64,000 bases of DNA, taken from positions 1,984,001 to 2,048,000 of the forward strand of contig NZ_CP080417.1 of assembly GCF_019457535.1 (NCBI RefSeq), read 5' to 3'. The translations under genes were made by a program, and so were the position numbers. Shown here piece by piece: positions 1-9,802 of the stretch. Under the pieces are notes generated by a model that was given only the letters and a program-made list of their open reading frames with translations, did no database searches and had not been told where the DNA came from. Positions within the stretch are counted from its first letter, which is position 1. Every line of letters starts with the position of its first letter. Source of the DNA: Shewanella halotolerans. Lineage in GTDB: Bacteria; Pseudomonadota; Gammaproteobacteria; Enterobacterales; Shewanellaceae.

Positions 1-1295
1 TGATCGACAAAGCTACCGGCAGTTTTACCAGCTTGAGGGTCATCAAAGGTCTCTTGATTAAAGGCATTTTCCGATTTGGCAATGATAAGCGTCGCAACCG
101 AGTCTCCGGTGACGTTGACTGCGGTGCGCACCATATCCAGCAGTCTGTCGACCCCCATGATAAGGGCGATACCTTCGACAGGCAGACCCACCTGATTAAG
201 CACCATGGCTAGCATGATAAGACCGACACCTGGTACACCTGCTGTGCCGATAGAGGCTAGGGTTGCTGTGACCACCACCATGGCATAGTCGGTGATAGTG
301 AGGTCGATACCAAATACTTGGGCAATAAACACCGTGGCGACACCCTGCATAATCGCCGTGCCGTCCATGTTAATGGTGGCGCCAAGCGGCAGAGTGAAAG
401 AGGCAACCTTGTTATCCACCCCTAGACGGTGTTCAGAGGTTTCTAGCGTCACCGGTAGCGTGGCATTTGAGCTAGCCGTACTAAAGGCGAACAGCTGCAC
501 ATCGCGCATCTTACGAATAAAGGTAAAGGGACTGAGTCCGGAGAAGAGTTTTAATAGCACTGGGTAGCTAACGAAGGCGTGGACTAATAACACCGCCAGA
601 ACTACCGCGAAATATTTAACGACGCTTTCAAATGTCTCGAGACCTAAGGTTAAGGCGAGTTTACCCATGAGGGCAAATATACCGTAGGGGGCCAGTTGCA
701 TGATGAGAGTGACCACGCGCATGATCACTTCATTTAAGTCATTAAATAGTGCCGATACACGTTTGCCGCGCTCGCCAATATGGGAAATTGCAAAGCCAAA
801 GATCACCGCAAAGATGATGATCTGTAGCATATTCCCCTCTGTCATCGCCTGTATCGGGTTGCGGGGAACCAGATTGATCAAGACATCGGAAAGGCTAGGG
901 GCCTCTTTCACACTGTACTGCATGTTCTCTGCTGCTAGCGAGGCGTTACCTGGATGAACGAGCAGCGCGACCAAGATGGCCATAGATAGCGCAATCGCCG
1001 TGGTAAACAGATAAAAAGCGATGGTTTTTCCACCGAGCCTGCCAAGGGATGATGGGTCACTCAGCGAGCAGGTACCACAGACCAGGGAGATGAAGACCAA
1101 AGGGACGACCAACATCTGTAAACTCGAGATAAAAATACTGCCGACCACGTTCAATAAGCCGTTAGTAATATACTCTTCGATAAACTCACTACCGGGGAAA
1201 AAACTGCGTAGCAGTAGCCCGATTAAAATGCCTCCGGCCATACCTATGAGTATTTTTCCGGTGAGGCCTAATTTTTTGTTTTGCGTGCCAGCCAT
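1..1295 (-). CDS. Dicarboxylate/amino acid:cation symporter, 3' end outside window
   Basis: Inner-membrane Na+ or H+ coupled symporter of the DAACS family (GltP/DctA/SstT-like), importing C4-dicarboxylates or acidic amino acids. About 431 codons are visible from ATG at 1295; the C-terminus lies beyond base 1. The N-terminus is typical (MAGTQNKKLGLTGKILIGMA), followed by a hydrophobic helix, the segment QMLVVPLVFISLV, and near the window edge the family hallmark DMVRTAVNVTGDSVATLI, which lies in the substrate/cation site. The start follows GGAAGC closely. It is divergent from the Big-1 lipoprotein gene across about 215 bases. Family assignment is firm; the substrate cannot be told from sequence. 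Confidence 0.9.
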   Translation of the reverse strand, partial: MAGTQNKKLGLTGKILIGMAGGILIGLLLRSFFPGSEFIEEYITNGLLNVVGSIFISSLQMLVVPLVFISLVCGTCSLSDPSSLGRLGGKTIAFYLFTTAIALSMAILVALLVHPGNASLAAENMQYSVKEAPSLSDVLINLVPRNPIQAMTEGNMLQIIIFAVIFGFAISHIGERGKRVSALFNDLNEVIMRVVTLIMQLAPYGIFALMGKLALTLGLETFESVVKYFAVVLAVLLVHAFVSYPVLLKLFSGLSPFTFIRKMRDVQLFAFSTASSNATLPVTLETSEHRLGVDNKVASFTLPLGATINMDGTAIMQGVATVFIAQVFGIDLTITDYAMVVVTATLASIGTAGVPGVGLIMLAMVLNQVGLPVEGIALIMGVDRLLDMVRTAVNVTGDSVATLIIAKSENAFNQETFDDPQAGKTAGSFVD

Positions 1296-1511
1296 AGTGC
1301 TTCCTGTATTATTTTTATGCTTTTCAATTTGCACCTAAAGCCTAGCAAGAAACCCTAGGTGATGAAACGGCTAAATAGTTAAAGTTTTTGTCACTTTTAC
1401 GCCTTTAATTGCGATTAGTGATGGAAAAGTTATGGGAAAATTGTGTAATGTTAGCCTATAAGTAATAAGCAGATGCTTTTAATGATAATCTGAGTAACAG
1501 GGAGTCTGACA

Positions 1512-3968
1512 ATGAAGTCAGCGTTTAAAGTTTTTACCTCATATTTATTTTTGCTTTTTATTGTCGCCTGTAGCGGCGGGGGAAATGTCACAGATGGTGG
1601 ATCCGGTGGTACACCGACACCGCCAACTATCTCTATTGCTTTATCTATCGATAATACGCAGATCTCAGTAGCGGAACCTGCGATGATAACCGCTAAGGTG
1701 AAAGATTCAACAGGAGCCGCAGTCAGTACACTAGTAACGTTTAGTTTGAACAATGATACTTACGGAACCTTCTCTCCTGGTACGGGTGAAGTTGCGACCG
1801 ATGCCGATGGTATTGCTAAGGTGCGCTTGGATACGGCTGCTATCAATACTGGCGCGACTATTACTGCGACGACCAGTTCTGGCGAGAGTGCATCGCTGAA
1901 TGTCACCATGATAGGTGATGGCGGCGAAGCCGGCGGTGGAGCACAAGTTTCTGTATCACTTACCGACAGTACCGGTAATCCAATTCAATCGATCAGCATT
2001 CTTGAGCCAGGCAAGATCACTGCTACGGTAACAGGCATCACTAAGCCGACAATCGTGACTTTTGCGACGACTATTGGCGACCTACCTATCAAGACCGCGG
2101 TGACCGATTCTGAAGGTAAGGCTACGGTAGACATCTATGCGGGTAGCTCTTTAGGGGCGGGTGAAGTGACCGCGAGTCTGTCTACCAATGAGGTGGGTAA
2201 GACTATCGTTGTGGTTGGTGCGACCAATGTAGTGATGGGAAGCGGCGATCCTTTTGTTCAAGGAAAAGCTGAGATCAGTACCGCAACTCTCTCTGCTGGT
2301 GGTACGGCAACGATTTCCGTTCTTATTCAAGATGATAAAGGTAACCCCTTCACTCAACCTGTAGATGTTAACTTCTCTTCAACCTGCGCGACTAAGAATC
2401 CTGCTCAGGCCGAGATTAGCTCGCCAGTCTCTTCGAGCAATGGTGTTGCTACCTCAACCTACCGTGCGCAAGGTTGTGTGGGCGAAGATCAGATTAACGT
2501 CACAGCTAACGCAGGTGGAATTAGCCTATCGGCAACGGGCACACTAACTGTCCTGCAAGCAGATGTTGGCAGTATTGTATTTGAATCGGCAACGCCGCAA
2601 AATATCGCAATCTTAGGAACGGGTGGCATAGAGTCTTCTGTCGTTAAATTTAAAGTGCTGGATAAGAACAGCAACCCTGTTCCTAACCAAAATGTTTTGT
2701 TTTCACTTAACACTAAAGTAGGGGGTGTAGATATCTCGCCTCTGCAGGCGACCACTAACAATGAAGGTATCGTTCAGACGGTCGTCACTACCGGTACGGT
2801 AGCTACATCACTGCGTGTTACTGCGACTGTTGATAACGGTGCGGTACCGGCCATTTCGAGCCAGTCTAGTCAGTTGATTGTCTCTACGGGGATTCCTGAT
2901 CAAGACAGTTTTTCGCTATCAGCGTCTGTGCTCAATGCGGAAGGGTGGGACGAAGATGGTACTAAAGTAGTGGTTACGGCGCGTATGGCCGATGCCTTCA
3001 ATAACCCTGTGCCCGATGGGACGACGGTTTCATTTACCACCGAAGGTGGTGCAATCGAAGATGCTTGTCAGACGGTTAATGGTGCCTGTTCGGTGACATG
3101 GACTAGCCAGTTACCACGTCCAGAAGGTGAAACTATCATTTCTGGCGCAGGTGAGATGGTTCGTAATCCAGATGCAGCATTAGTGTACTATCCAACGCTC
3201 GGTGTGTACGGTAACGTATATGGTCAGATGTATGGTGGGCGCGCCACAGTTACGGCTACAGCTATCGGTGAGGAGTCTTTCCCAGATCTCAATGGTAATG
3301 GTCGCTTCGATGCCTCGGAGATGGCTGAGTTTACCAATGGTAAAGATGTAACGGGTCAGTCGTTCGACCTTACCGATGCATATAGTGATTATAACGAAGA
3401 TGGCTTGTTTAACCCGCAGCAGGCTGGTGGACAAGTTGGTGGCTCACTCGAGGAGCTTATCGATTTCAATTCAAATGGAATCTTTGAAGCCAAAGACGGT
3501 AAATACAACGGTGTATTGTGTTCAGACCCTGTCCATGCTGGTTGCGCAGATGGTGTCAGTGAATCTAAGTCACTCTATGTGCGCCGTAGCTTGGTAATTG
3601 TTATGTCGGGTAGTACCGCTTATGCGACTGCAGATGATGACATTTTGATCAGCGATAAAGATGGTGTTCATTACGGTGGCAGCATCAATATAGTAGGTAA
3701 GGGGGCTGCCAGTGTTTCCTTTACCATTTCGGATCTGCACAACCAACAGATGCCTGCCGGCTCTAAGGTTCGCTTTAAGACGAGTGCTGGATCGGTAGTT
3801 AGTTCGGCTGAATTAGTTTGGCCAAGTACTAACTATAACGGTGGACGAGAGTATGGTGCAACATTGAAGGGGGAAGACGAACCTACTACTGGGGTATTTA
3901 TCGTAGAGGTAGAAACTCCCGGTGGAACAATTACTCAGGTCGTCTCGCTTAAGGTAAATATCTTTTAG
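1512..3968 (+). CDS. Large Ig-like (Big-1) lipoprotein with calcium-type loops
   Basis: Predicted surface or periplasmic lipoprotein of 818 aa. A short signal peptide ends in a lipobox with Cys20 (FIVAC), followed by a Gly/Ser linker. Residues about 45-510 hold four to five repeats of the bacterial Ig-like domain 1 type seen in intimin/invasin proteins, recognisable by V.D..GNPV....V.F and TD..G.A recurrences. Residues about 590-660 carry three Asp/Asn/Gly loops (DLNGNG at 592, DYNEDG at 626, DFNSNG at 651) like EF-hand or dockerin calcium loops. Start is ATG after GGGAG. It stands alone, followed by a strong terminator. Adhesion or structural role is inference; no enzymatic domain is seen. 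Confidence 0.8.
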   Translation: MKSAFKVFTSYLFLLFIVACSGGGNVTDGGSGGTPTPPTISIALSIDNTQISVAEPAMITAKVKDSTGAAVSTLVTFSLNNDTYGTFSPGTGEVATDADGIAKVRLDTAAINTGATITATTSSGESASLNVTMIGDGGEAGGGAQVSVSLTDSTGNPIQSISILEPGKITATVTGITKPTIVTFATTIGDLPIKTAVTDSEGKATVDIYAGSSLGAGEVTASLSTNEVGKTIVVVGATNVVMGSGDPFVQGKAEISTATLSAGGTATISVLIQDDKGNPFTQPVDVNFSSTCATKNPAQAEISSPVSSSNGVATSTYRAQGCVGEDQINVTANAGGISLSATGTLTVLQADVGSIVFESATPQNIAILGTGGIESSVVKFKVLDKNSNPVPNQNVLFSLNTKVGGVDISPLQATTNNEGIVQTVVTTGTVATSLRVTATVDNGAVPAISSQSSQLIVSTGIPDQDSFSLSASVLNAEGWDEDGTKVVVTARMADAFNNPVPDGTTVSFTTEGGAIEDACQTVNGACSVTWTSQLPRPEGETIISGAGEMVRNPDAALVYYPTLGVYGNVYGQMYGGRATVTATAIGEESFPDLNGNGRFDASEMAEFTNGKDVTGQSFDLTDAYSDYNEDGLFNPQQAGGQVGGSLEELIDFNSNGIFEAKDGKYNGVLCSDPVHAGCADGVSESKSLYVRRSLVIVMSGSTAYATADDDILISDKDGVHYGGSINIVGKGAASVSFTISDLHNQQMPAGSKVRFKTSAGSVVSSAELVWPSTNYNGGREYGATLKGEDEPTTGVFIVEVETPGGTITQVVSLKVNIF

Positions 3969-3980
3969 GTTAACCTTTGA

Positions 3981-4006
3981 AAAAGACGCCTTAAGGCGTC
4001 TTTTTT
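3981..4006 (+). terminator. Terminator of the Big-1 lipoprotein gene
   Basis: Perfect 24-base palindrome (AAAAGACGCC/TT/AA/GGCGTCTTTT) beginning 12 bases after the stop codon and ending in a T run: a classical intrinsic terminator. Confidence 0.85.
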
Positions 4007-4074
4007 ATCGAGTCGATTTTATCTGTTTGATGAAATTAGCACTGGTAGTTGCCAATTCGTTTCCCCATGAAACA

Positions 4075-4102
4075 AAAAGCCATCGTTTCAGATGGCTTTT
4101 TT
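4075..4102 (-). terminator. Terminator of astB, bidirectional
   Basis: Stem AAAAGCCATC / GATGGCTTTT with a 6-base loop, 10 bp perfect, with A and T runs on both sides so it can work in either direction between the convergent lipoprotein gene and astB. Confidence 0.8.
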
Positions 4103-4125
4103 AGTTTTAACTTAATAGTTAAAAT

Positions 4126-5463
4126 CTATTTCTGGAACTGATAGACGCTGCCGAGTTTCATTATCTGTGTCAGTTCATCCAGCGCGGTTCGCGATTCGAC
4201 AATGAGCTGAGGATCGGCGAGATCGTCGATGGCGAGCTCGTCACGATAGTGTTTATCGACCCAGAGGTTAAGCCTGTTAAACAGCTCATCATTCATCAAG
4301 GTGTTGGGGTTGACGGCAGCAAGCTCTGTCTCGTTCATGGCGACTCGTAGACGCAGACAGGCGGGGCCTCCGCCATTTTGCATGCTCTGCTTCACATCGA
4401 AATAGTGCACCTGCTTGATCGGTGTACCAAAGGTGACGAGCTCATTAAGGTAGGCATATACTGCCCAATTTTCCTGACAGTTAGTCGGCGCAATAATCGC
4501 CATCTCACCATTGGGTAGGGTGACTATCTGGGTGTTGAACAGGTAGCTCTTCACCGCATCCTGGATGCCGACCTTGGCAGTAGGCACTTCAATAAAGTGC
4601 AGTTCTTTACCGTTGAACTTACCTTGGATTTCGGCCAGTTTCTTTTGTGTATCGATAAAGGCCTGCTCGTGATAGAAGAGCACATTCTGGTTACCCACGG
4701 CAATCACATCGTTGTGGAACACGCCTTGATCGATGACATCTGGATTTTGCTGGATAAAGACGCTGCTCTCATCATCGAGTTGATGCAGACGGGCGATGGC
4801 TTGTGAGGCTTCGAGTGTCTGTCTAGCAGGGTATTTTTTCGGCTTTGGCGCGTTAGGGTTAGTCGCTTCCTGGCCGTAGACGAAGAGTTCGATACCGGCA
4901 TGACCGTATTCGCTGCAAAGACGCGTATGGTTAGCCGCACCTTCGTCGCCGAAGCTCACGTGTTCAGGCAGATGTTGATGGTGATGGAAGTAACGCGAAT
5001 TATTAAAGGTGGCGGCCAGTATGTTACCTGTGGTCACCGGCTCTATGCTGCGATGGAGCTTGTCTACCAGGTTTGCCGGGGTGAAATGGATCTTACCATC
5101 ATGGGTATCGGCGCTTGGTGATACGGTTGCCGCATTGGCCGTCCACATACTTGAGGCGCTGCAACAGGCTCTAAGGAGCGCAGGGGCTTGTTTGGCGGCT
5201 TTATTTAATACTTCGGCATCTGTACCAGAAAAACCAATTCGACGCAGTGTGTGAAGATCTGGGCGCTCCTGAGGGGCAAGCATCCCTTGGGCCAAGCCTA
5301 AATCGGCGAGGGCCTTGGCTTTCTTGAGGCCTTGTTTCGCAGCCGCCTTAGGGCTGGATATTGCGGCGGCGTTATTTAAAGAAGCCACATTACCGTATGA
5401 CAGGCCCGCATAATTATGAGTCGGTCCGACGAGTCCATCAAAATTCGCTTCGTAATGCTTCAT
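4126..5463 (-). CDS. astB: N-succinylarginine dihydrolase
   Basis: Second enzyme of the arginine succinyltransferase (AST) catabolic pathway; hydrolyses N2-succinylarginine to succinylornithine, releasing ammonia and CO2. 445 aa, nearly the length of E. coli AstB (447). Opening residues NFDGLVGPTHNYAGLSYGN and the segment NGGGPACLRLRV are diagnostic; Cys369 in the latter corresponds to the known catalytic Cys of the family. Start ATG at 5463 is preceded by GGATAT. No other ast gene is adjacent, so the pathway is split in this genome rather than forming astCADBE. It ends at its own terminator. Confidence 0.95.
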   Translation of the reverse strand: MKHYEANFDGLVGPTHNYAGLSYGNVASLNNAAAISSPKAAAKQGLKKAKALADLGLAQGMLAPQERPDLHTLRRIGFSGTDAEVLNKAAKQAPALLRACCSASSMWTANAATVSPSADTHDGKIHFTPANLVDKLHRSIEPVTTGNILAATFNNSRYFHHHQHLPEHVSFGDEGAANHTRLCSEYGHAGIELFVYGQEATNPNAPKPKKYPARQTLEASQAIARLHQLDDESSVFIQQNPDVIDQGVFHNDVIAVGNQNVLFYHEQAFIDTQKKLAEIQGKFNGKELHFIEVPTAKVGIQDAVKSYLFNTQIVTLPNGEMAIIAPTNCQENWAVYAYLNELVTFGTPIKQVHYFDVKQSMQNGGGPACLRLRVAMNETELAAVNPNTLMNDELFNRLNLWVDKHYRDELAIDDLADPQLIVESRTALDELTQIMKLGSVYQFQK

Positions 5464-5820
5464 TGCATATCCTTCAAGTTATTATTGCTTTAATAGGGCG
5501 TCAACACAGGGCTGAGGTGGCGCCGTAATTCGTTGAATTTGTGCTCCAGTATACTTGAGCTTTGGGGCATAACAAGCTAGGGGATGTGGCCTTATCTGTG
5601 ATATTGGCTCAGAAATGCATAAGTATTACTTGCTAGTTGGGGAATAATGAAATATTAGTTTTTAATTACGCAATATTATTTTTCACATTTTTTTCAAAAA
5701 CGGTTAAAAATTGGCTCGCCGTAACAAATAAAACAGGGATTAGCTTGAAACTATTGATACAACCCTCTATATATGGAGCCAATTTACAGAATTTTGAGAC
5801 TTTTTGGCGCAGATCATTCT
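5464..5820. other. Divergent intergenic region, astB / topA
   Basis: 357 bases, strongly AT-rich in the 3' half (5640-5760). It must hold the promoters for astB (leftward) and topA (rightward). I see no convincing ArgR box, tandem repeat or small gene. Confidence 0.5.
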
Positions 5821-8469
5821 ATGGGTAAATCGCTAGTTATTGTCGAATCACCGGCCAAAGCCAAGACTATTAACAAATATCTCGGCAAAGATTACATCGT
5901 AAAATCGAGTGTAGGTCACATCCGTGATCTCCCTACCTCATCCTCCAGTGACGCCAGTTCGTCGACTAAATCGCCCGCCGAAGTGCGCAAGATGTCCCCC
6001 GAAGAGAAGGCTAAATATAAGGCTGACAAAGCGAAGAAAGCCCTGGTTGCGCGTATGGGTGTCGACCCAGAGCGAGGCTGGAAGGCTAAGTATCAGACGC
6101 TTCCGGGCAAAGAGAAAGTTGTCAAAGAATTACAGTCACTTGCTGAAAATGCAGATCATATCTTCCTCGCAACCGATTTGGATAGAGAGGGGGAGGCAAT
6201 TGCATGGCATCTTCAAGAAGTGATTGGTGGGGATCCGGAGCGCTATCAGCGCGTGGTCTTTAACGAGATCACTAAGAGCGCGATTCAAGAGGCGTTTAGC
6301 CATCCGTCGCAGCTCAACACCAATATGGTCAATGCCCAGCAGGCGAGACGTTTCCTCGACCGCGTGGTGGGTTTCATGGTGTCACCCCTGCTGTGGAAGA
6401 AAGTGGCCCGTGGCCTCTCCGCAGGGCGCGTGCAATCGGTCGCGACGCGTCTGGTGGTCGAGCGTGAAGGCGAGATTAAGGCGTTCGTCCCAGAAGAGTT
6501 CTGGGACATTCATGCCGAGCTGACTACCCTAGGTAACGAAGGGCTCAAGATGCAGGTGGCTAAGTTTAAGGGTGATAACTTTAACCCCGTAAACGAAGCC
6601 CAGGCCATGGTGGCGGTTAACGCACTACAAGACAGCAAGTACCAGGTTTCTAGCCGTGAAGTTAAAGCGACTTCTAGCAAGCCCTCGGCGCCCTTCATCA
6701 CCTCGACGCTTCAGCAGGCGGCCAGCACCCGTCTTGGCTTTGGCGTGAAGAAGACCATGATGATGGCTCAGCGTCTCTATGAGGCGGGTCATATCACCTA
6801 TATGCGTACCGACTCGACTAACTTGAGTCAGGAAGCCCTCGACAGTGTGCGTGACATGATCGGCAAGGAGTATGGTGATAAGTACCTGCCCGATGCGCCG
6901 ATCCGTTATGGCAGCAAAGAGGGGGCCCAGGAGGCTCACGAAGCGATCCGTCCGTCCGATGTGAACGTCAGTGCCAGCAGCCTTAGCGATATGGAAAGAG
7001 ATGCCCAGCGTCTCTACGAGTTGATCTGGCGCCAATTCGTTGCCTGTCAGATGACCCCAGCCAAATACGATGCGACGCGTTTGACCGTGACCGCAGGGGA
7101 TTACGAACTCAAGGCCAGTGGCCGTACACTTAAGTTTGACGGTTGGACTCGGGTTCAGACTGCGCTTAAGAAGAAAAACGAGGAAGACAACACCCTGCCG
7201 ATGGTTGCCGAAGGCGATGTGCTGGCATTAGAAGTGTTGTTACCTAAGCAGCACTTCACTAAACCACCGGCGCGTTATAGCGAAGCATCACTGGTGAAAG
7301 AGCTTGAGAAGCGTGGCATTGGTCGTCCATCGACCTATGCGACCATCATCTCGACCATTCAAGACCGTGGCTATGTAAAGGTTGAGAATCGTCGGTTCTA
7401 CGCCGAGAAGATGGGGGAGATCGTTAGCGAGAGCCTCATCGGCAGCTTCGAAGAGCTGATGAGTTACGACTTCACCGCCGGCATGGAGCAGACCCTGGAT
7501 AACGTGGCTCAGGGTCAGCTCGAATGGAAGAAGGTGTTGGATAACTTCTATAAAGGGCTGACCGCTCAGCTTGAAAAGGCCGAGCTACCGCCGGAAGAGG
7601 GCGGCATGCGCCCTAACGAGATGGTGCTGACCGATATCGCCTGTCCGACCTGTGGACGCCCAATGGGCATTCGCACCGGTACTACCGGCGTGTTCCTGGG
7701 CTGTTCAGGTTATGCCTTGCCACCGAAAGAGCGCTGTAAGACGACCATGAACCTGACGCCGGGCGAAGAGGCCGTCAGCGAAAACAGCGAAGATGCCGAA
7801 ACCGATGCACTGCGCGCCAAGCACAGATGTGATGTCTGCGGCACGGCCATGGACAGTTATCTTATCGATGAGAAGCGCAAGCTGCATGTGTGTGGTAACA
7901 ACCCCATCTGTGGCGGCTACGAGGTCGAGCAAGGACAGTTTAAGATCAAGGGGTACGAAGGGCCGATTATCGAATGCGATCGCTGTGGCAACGATATGGA
8001 GCTGAAGAATGGCCGTTTTGGTAAGTATTTTGGCTGTACTAACAGCGAGTGTAAGAATACACGTAAACTGTTGAAAAATGGCGAAGTGGCTCCGCCAAAG
8101 GAAGATCCGATCCACCTGCCAGAGCTGAAATGTACCAAGTCTGATGGCTATTTCGTGCTCAGAGACGGCGCAGCAGGCATCTTCTTGGCCGCGAGCACCT
8201 TCCCTAAATCACGTGAAACCCGCGCGCCTTTGGTGGAAGAGCTGGTGAAGTACCGTGAGCTCTTATGGCCCAAGTATCAATATCTGGCCGATGCCCCTGT
8301 AGCGGATGATGACGGTAATAAGGCTGTCGTGCGCTTTAGCCGTAAGACCAAGGAGCAATATGTGGCAACCGAAATCGACGGTAAGGCGACCGGTTGGACG
8401 GCCAAGTTTGTCGGCGGTAAGTGGGTCAGTGAAGCCAAGGCGAAGCCAAAGGCGAAGAAGAAAGCCTAA
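5821..8469 (+). CDS. topA: DNA topoisomerase I
   Basis: Type IA topoisomerase that relaxes negatively supercoiled DNA. From ATG at 5821 the protein is 882 aa and starts GKSLVIVESPAKAKTINKYLG as in E. coli TopA (865 aa); an upstream in-frame ATG at 5773 would add 16 unrelated residues and is not preferred, though neither start has a good ribosome site. TOPRIM domain at the N-terminus; active-site Tyr327 in HITYMRTDST; C-terminal zinc ribbons with Cys quartets (CPTCGRP, CDVCGTA, CDRCGND) followed by a Lys/Ala-rich tail (KAKPKAKKKA). Ends in a terminator. Expected to be supercoiling-regulated; the promoter is not identifiable by eye. Confidence 0.97.
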   Translation: MGKSLVIVESPAKAKTINKYLGKDYIVKSSVGHIRDLPTSSSSDASSSTKSPAEVRKMSPEEKAKYKADKAKKALVARMGVDPERGWKAKYQTLPGKEKVVKELQSLAENADHIFLATDLDREGEAIAWHLQEVIGGDPERYQRVVFNEITKSAIQEAFSHPSQLNTNMVNAQQARRFLDRVVGFMVSPLLWKKVARGLSAGRVQSVATRLVVEREGEIKAFVPEEFWDIHAELTTLGNEGLKMQVAKFKGDNFNPVNEAQAMVAVNALQDSKYQVSSREVKATSSKPSAPFITSTLQQAASTRLGFGVKKTMMMAQRLYEAGHITYMRTDSTNLSQEALDSVRDMIGKEYGDKYLPDAPIRYGSKEGAQEAHEAIRPSDVNVSASSLSDMERDAQRLYELIWRQFVACQMTPAKYDATRLTVTAGDYELKASGRTLKFDGWTRVQTALKKKNEEDNTLPMVAEGDVLALEVLLPKQHFTKPPARYSEASLVKELEKRGIGRPSTYATIISTIQDRGYVKVENRRFYAEKMGEIVSESLIGSFEELMSYDFTAGMEQTLDNVAQGQLEWKKVLDNFYKGLTAQLEKAELPPEEGGMRPNEMVLTDIACPTCGRPMGIRTGTTGVFLGCSGYALPPKERCKTTMNLTPGEEAVSENSEDAETDALRAKHRCDVCGTAMDSYLIDEKRKLHVCGNNPICGGYEVEQGQFKIKGYEGPIIECDRCGNDMELKNGRFGKYFGCTNSECKNTRKLLKNGEVAPPKEDPIHLPELKCTKSDGYFVLRDGAAGIFLAASTFPKSRETRAPLVEELVKYRELLWPKYQYLADAPVADDDGNKAVVRFSRKTKEQYVATEIDGKATGWTAKFVGGKWVSEAKAKPKAKKKA

Positions 8470-8498
8470 TTGACAGACTGTCAATTACCTAAATAAGG

Positions 8499-8524
8499 GC
8501 CCTAACTGAGTTAGGGCTTTTTTA
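8499..8524 (+). terminator. topA terminator
   Basis: Stem GCCCTAAC / GTTAGGGC with a TGA loop and a seven-T tail, 30 bases after the topA stop. Confidence 0.85.
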
Positions 8525-8657
8525 TTGGGATAAATATTAGTGGTTCATAATCTGTTGTATTAGGCTAATATAGATAAGATTACCTTGCTAATCATTCAAC
8601 TAGCTGGGTTTCAACGCAGAGGTTTCGACGGATTTAGGGTTATAAATGGAGCGTAAA

Positions 8658-9233
8658 ATGAAAACACTGATCATGGCAGCAGGACTTGGGATCTTAAGCT
8701 TAAACGCCTATTCGGCCGATTGGCAGGTGAGCAACCAGGGCTCACGGGTTAACTTTATCTCAATCAAGAAGGGTGATATCGCAGAGGTGCATCATTTTAC
8801 TCAGGTCTCGGGTCAGCTTAGCGACGCCGGCGCCTTTAGCCTGTCTATTCCCCTTAACAGCGTGGTCACCAATGTGGAGATCCGCGACCAGCGTATGAAA
8901 GAGATACTGTTCGAAACCGCTCAATATCCGAGCGTCGAATTAACTGCCAGTCTCGACGGACAGGCGATCGATAAGGCTAGTGTTGGCACCATAATGTCGA
9001 TGAGTGTCGATGCTAAGGTGAGCCTGCATGGTAAGACCCAGAATCTACCTGTGATGGTGAGTGTGGCCAAGGTGGCCGGTGATAAGTTGATGGTGGCCAG
9101 TGAGGCGCCTCTGGTGGTCAATGCCGGTGACTTTGGCCTGACACCTGGGGTTGAGAAGCTCAGAGAATTAGCCGGTTTGCCTGCCATCAGCAAGGCGGTG
9201 CCGGTTTCTTTCGTATTGACCTTAATGCGATAG
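8658..9233 (+). CDS. Exported YceI-family protein
   Basis: Periplasmic lipocalin-like protein of the YceI family, which binds isoprenoid or other amphiphilic ligands; physiological role unsettled. The start at 8658 is chosen because GGAG lies 6 bases upstream and the product opens with a clean signal peptide (MKTLIMAAGLGILSLNAYSA, cleavage near residue 20). The longer ATG at 8646 has no ribosome site. Mature part shows the family pattern DWQVSNQGSRVNFISIKKG, IPLNSVVT, RDQRMKEILFE and HGKTQNLPV. 191 aa, normal family length. A monocistronic layout is likely: terminator upstream, 119 bases to the next gene. Confidence 0.88.
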   Translation: MKTLIMAAGLGILSLNAYSADWQVSNQGSRVNFISIKKGDIAEVHHFTQVSGQLSDAGAFSLSIPLNSVVTNVEIRDQRMKEILFETAQYPSVELTASLDGQAIDKASVGTIMSMSVDAKVSLHGKTQNLPVMVSVAKVAGDKLMVASEAPLVVNAGDFGLTPGVEKLRELAGLPAISKAVPVSFVLTLMR

Positions 9234-9352
9234 AAAAACGTGCACTAACAACAAGATTGGCGGGTCGATTTATATCATAATGGCGGTAGAAACTGGATAT
9301 TGAGCATGGGCTATACCATGCTCATATATAAGTCGTGTGTTTAGGGCAAAAA

Positions 9353-9703
9353 ATGGTTACTGATAAAGACGGATACATACATCTAATACAATATCTTACC
9401 GAGCATCTAGGCCTGTTTGAGTCTTCCGAAGACGGTGGGGTAGCGGGTGACACCGTCATGGAGTTGTTTGAAGAGCAGTTGGCGGCGCAGATCATCATGG
9501 TGTGTGGCCAAAATCCGTCCTTAACCTTTGCCGAACGCAACATGGTGATCCGAGAAGTCGATGCCATCGTCTATGACTTAGAAGAGATCTTAGCCAAGGT
9601 GGCTAATCACAACGCCACCCAAGAGCAGACCCTGTTTATTACCGAGTTTTCGGGACTGATCAAAAATCTGTTCGATCAGGAAATTGCCAAGATGCAAGCT
9701 TAG
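9353..9703 (+). CDS. Conserved hypothetical protein, DUF3802-like
   Basis: 116 aa acidic, soluble, mainly helical protein; no signal peptide or membrane segment. ATG at 9353 has AGGG 6 bases upstream; an upstream GTG at 9335 has none. Sequence such as LIQYLTEHLGLFE, NPSLTFAERNMVIREVDAIVYDLEEILAKV and FDQEIAKM resembles the DUF3802 family that I associate with Shewanella and Vibrio relatives, but I recall this from memory and it should be tested. Function unknown. Confidence 0.7.
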   Translation: MVTDKDGYIHLIQYLTEHLGLFESSEDGGVAGDTVMELFEEQLAAQIIMVCGQNPSLTFAERNMVIREVDAIVYDLEEILAKVANHNATQEQTLFITEFSGLIKNLFDQEIAKMQA

Positions 9704-9802
9704 GTTTTGCAATCCGAAACAGGTGTTTACAACTCACTGCTTGAGAATGTCAGCCTTTATTCCTACTGTTAGCATAAGTGCGAAATTGGGAAGTTTGTGT
9801 GC

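Noticed and set aside
5773..5820. Longer start for topA
   Set aside because: Adds 16 residues not present in the TopA family, whose proteins begin at GKSLVIVESPAKA.
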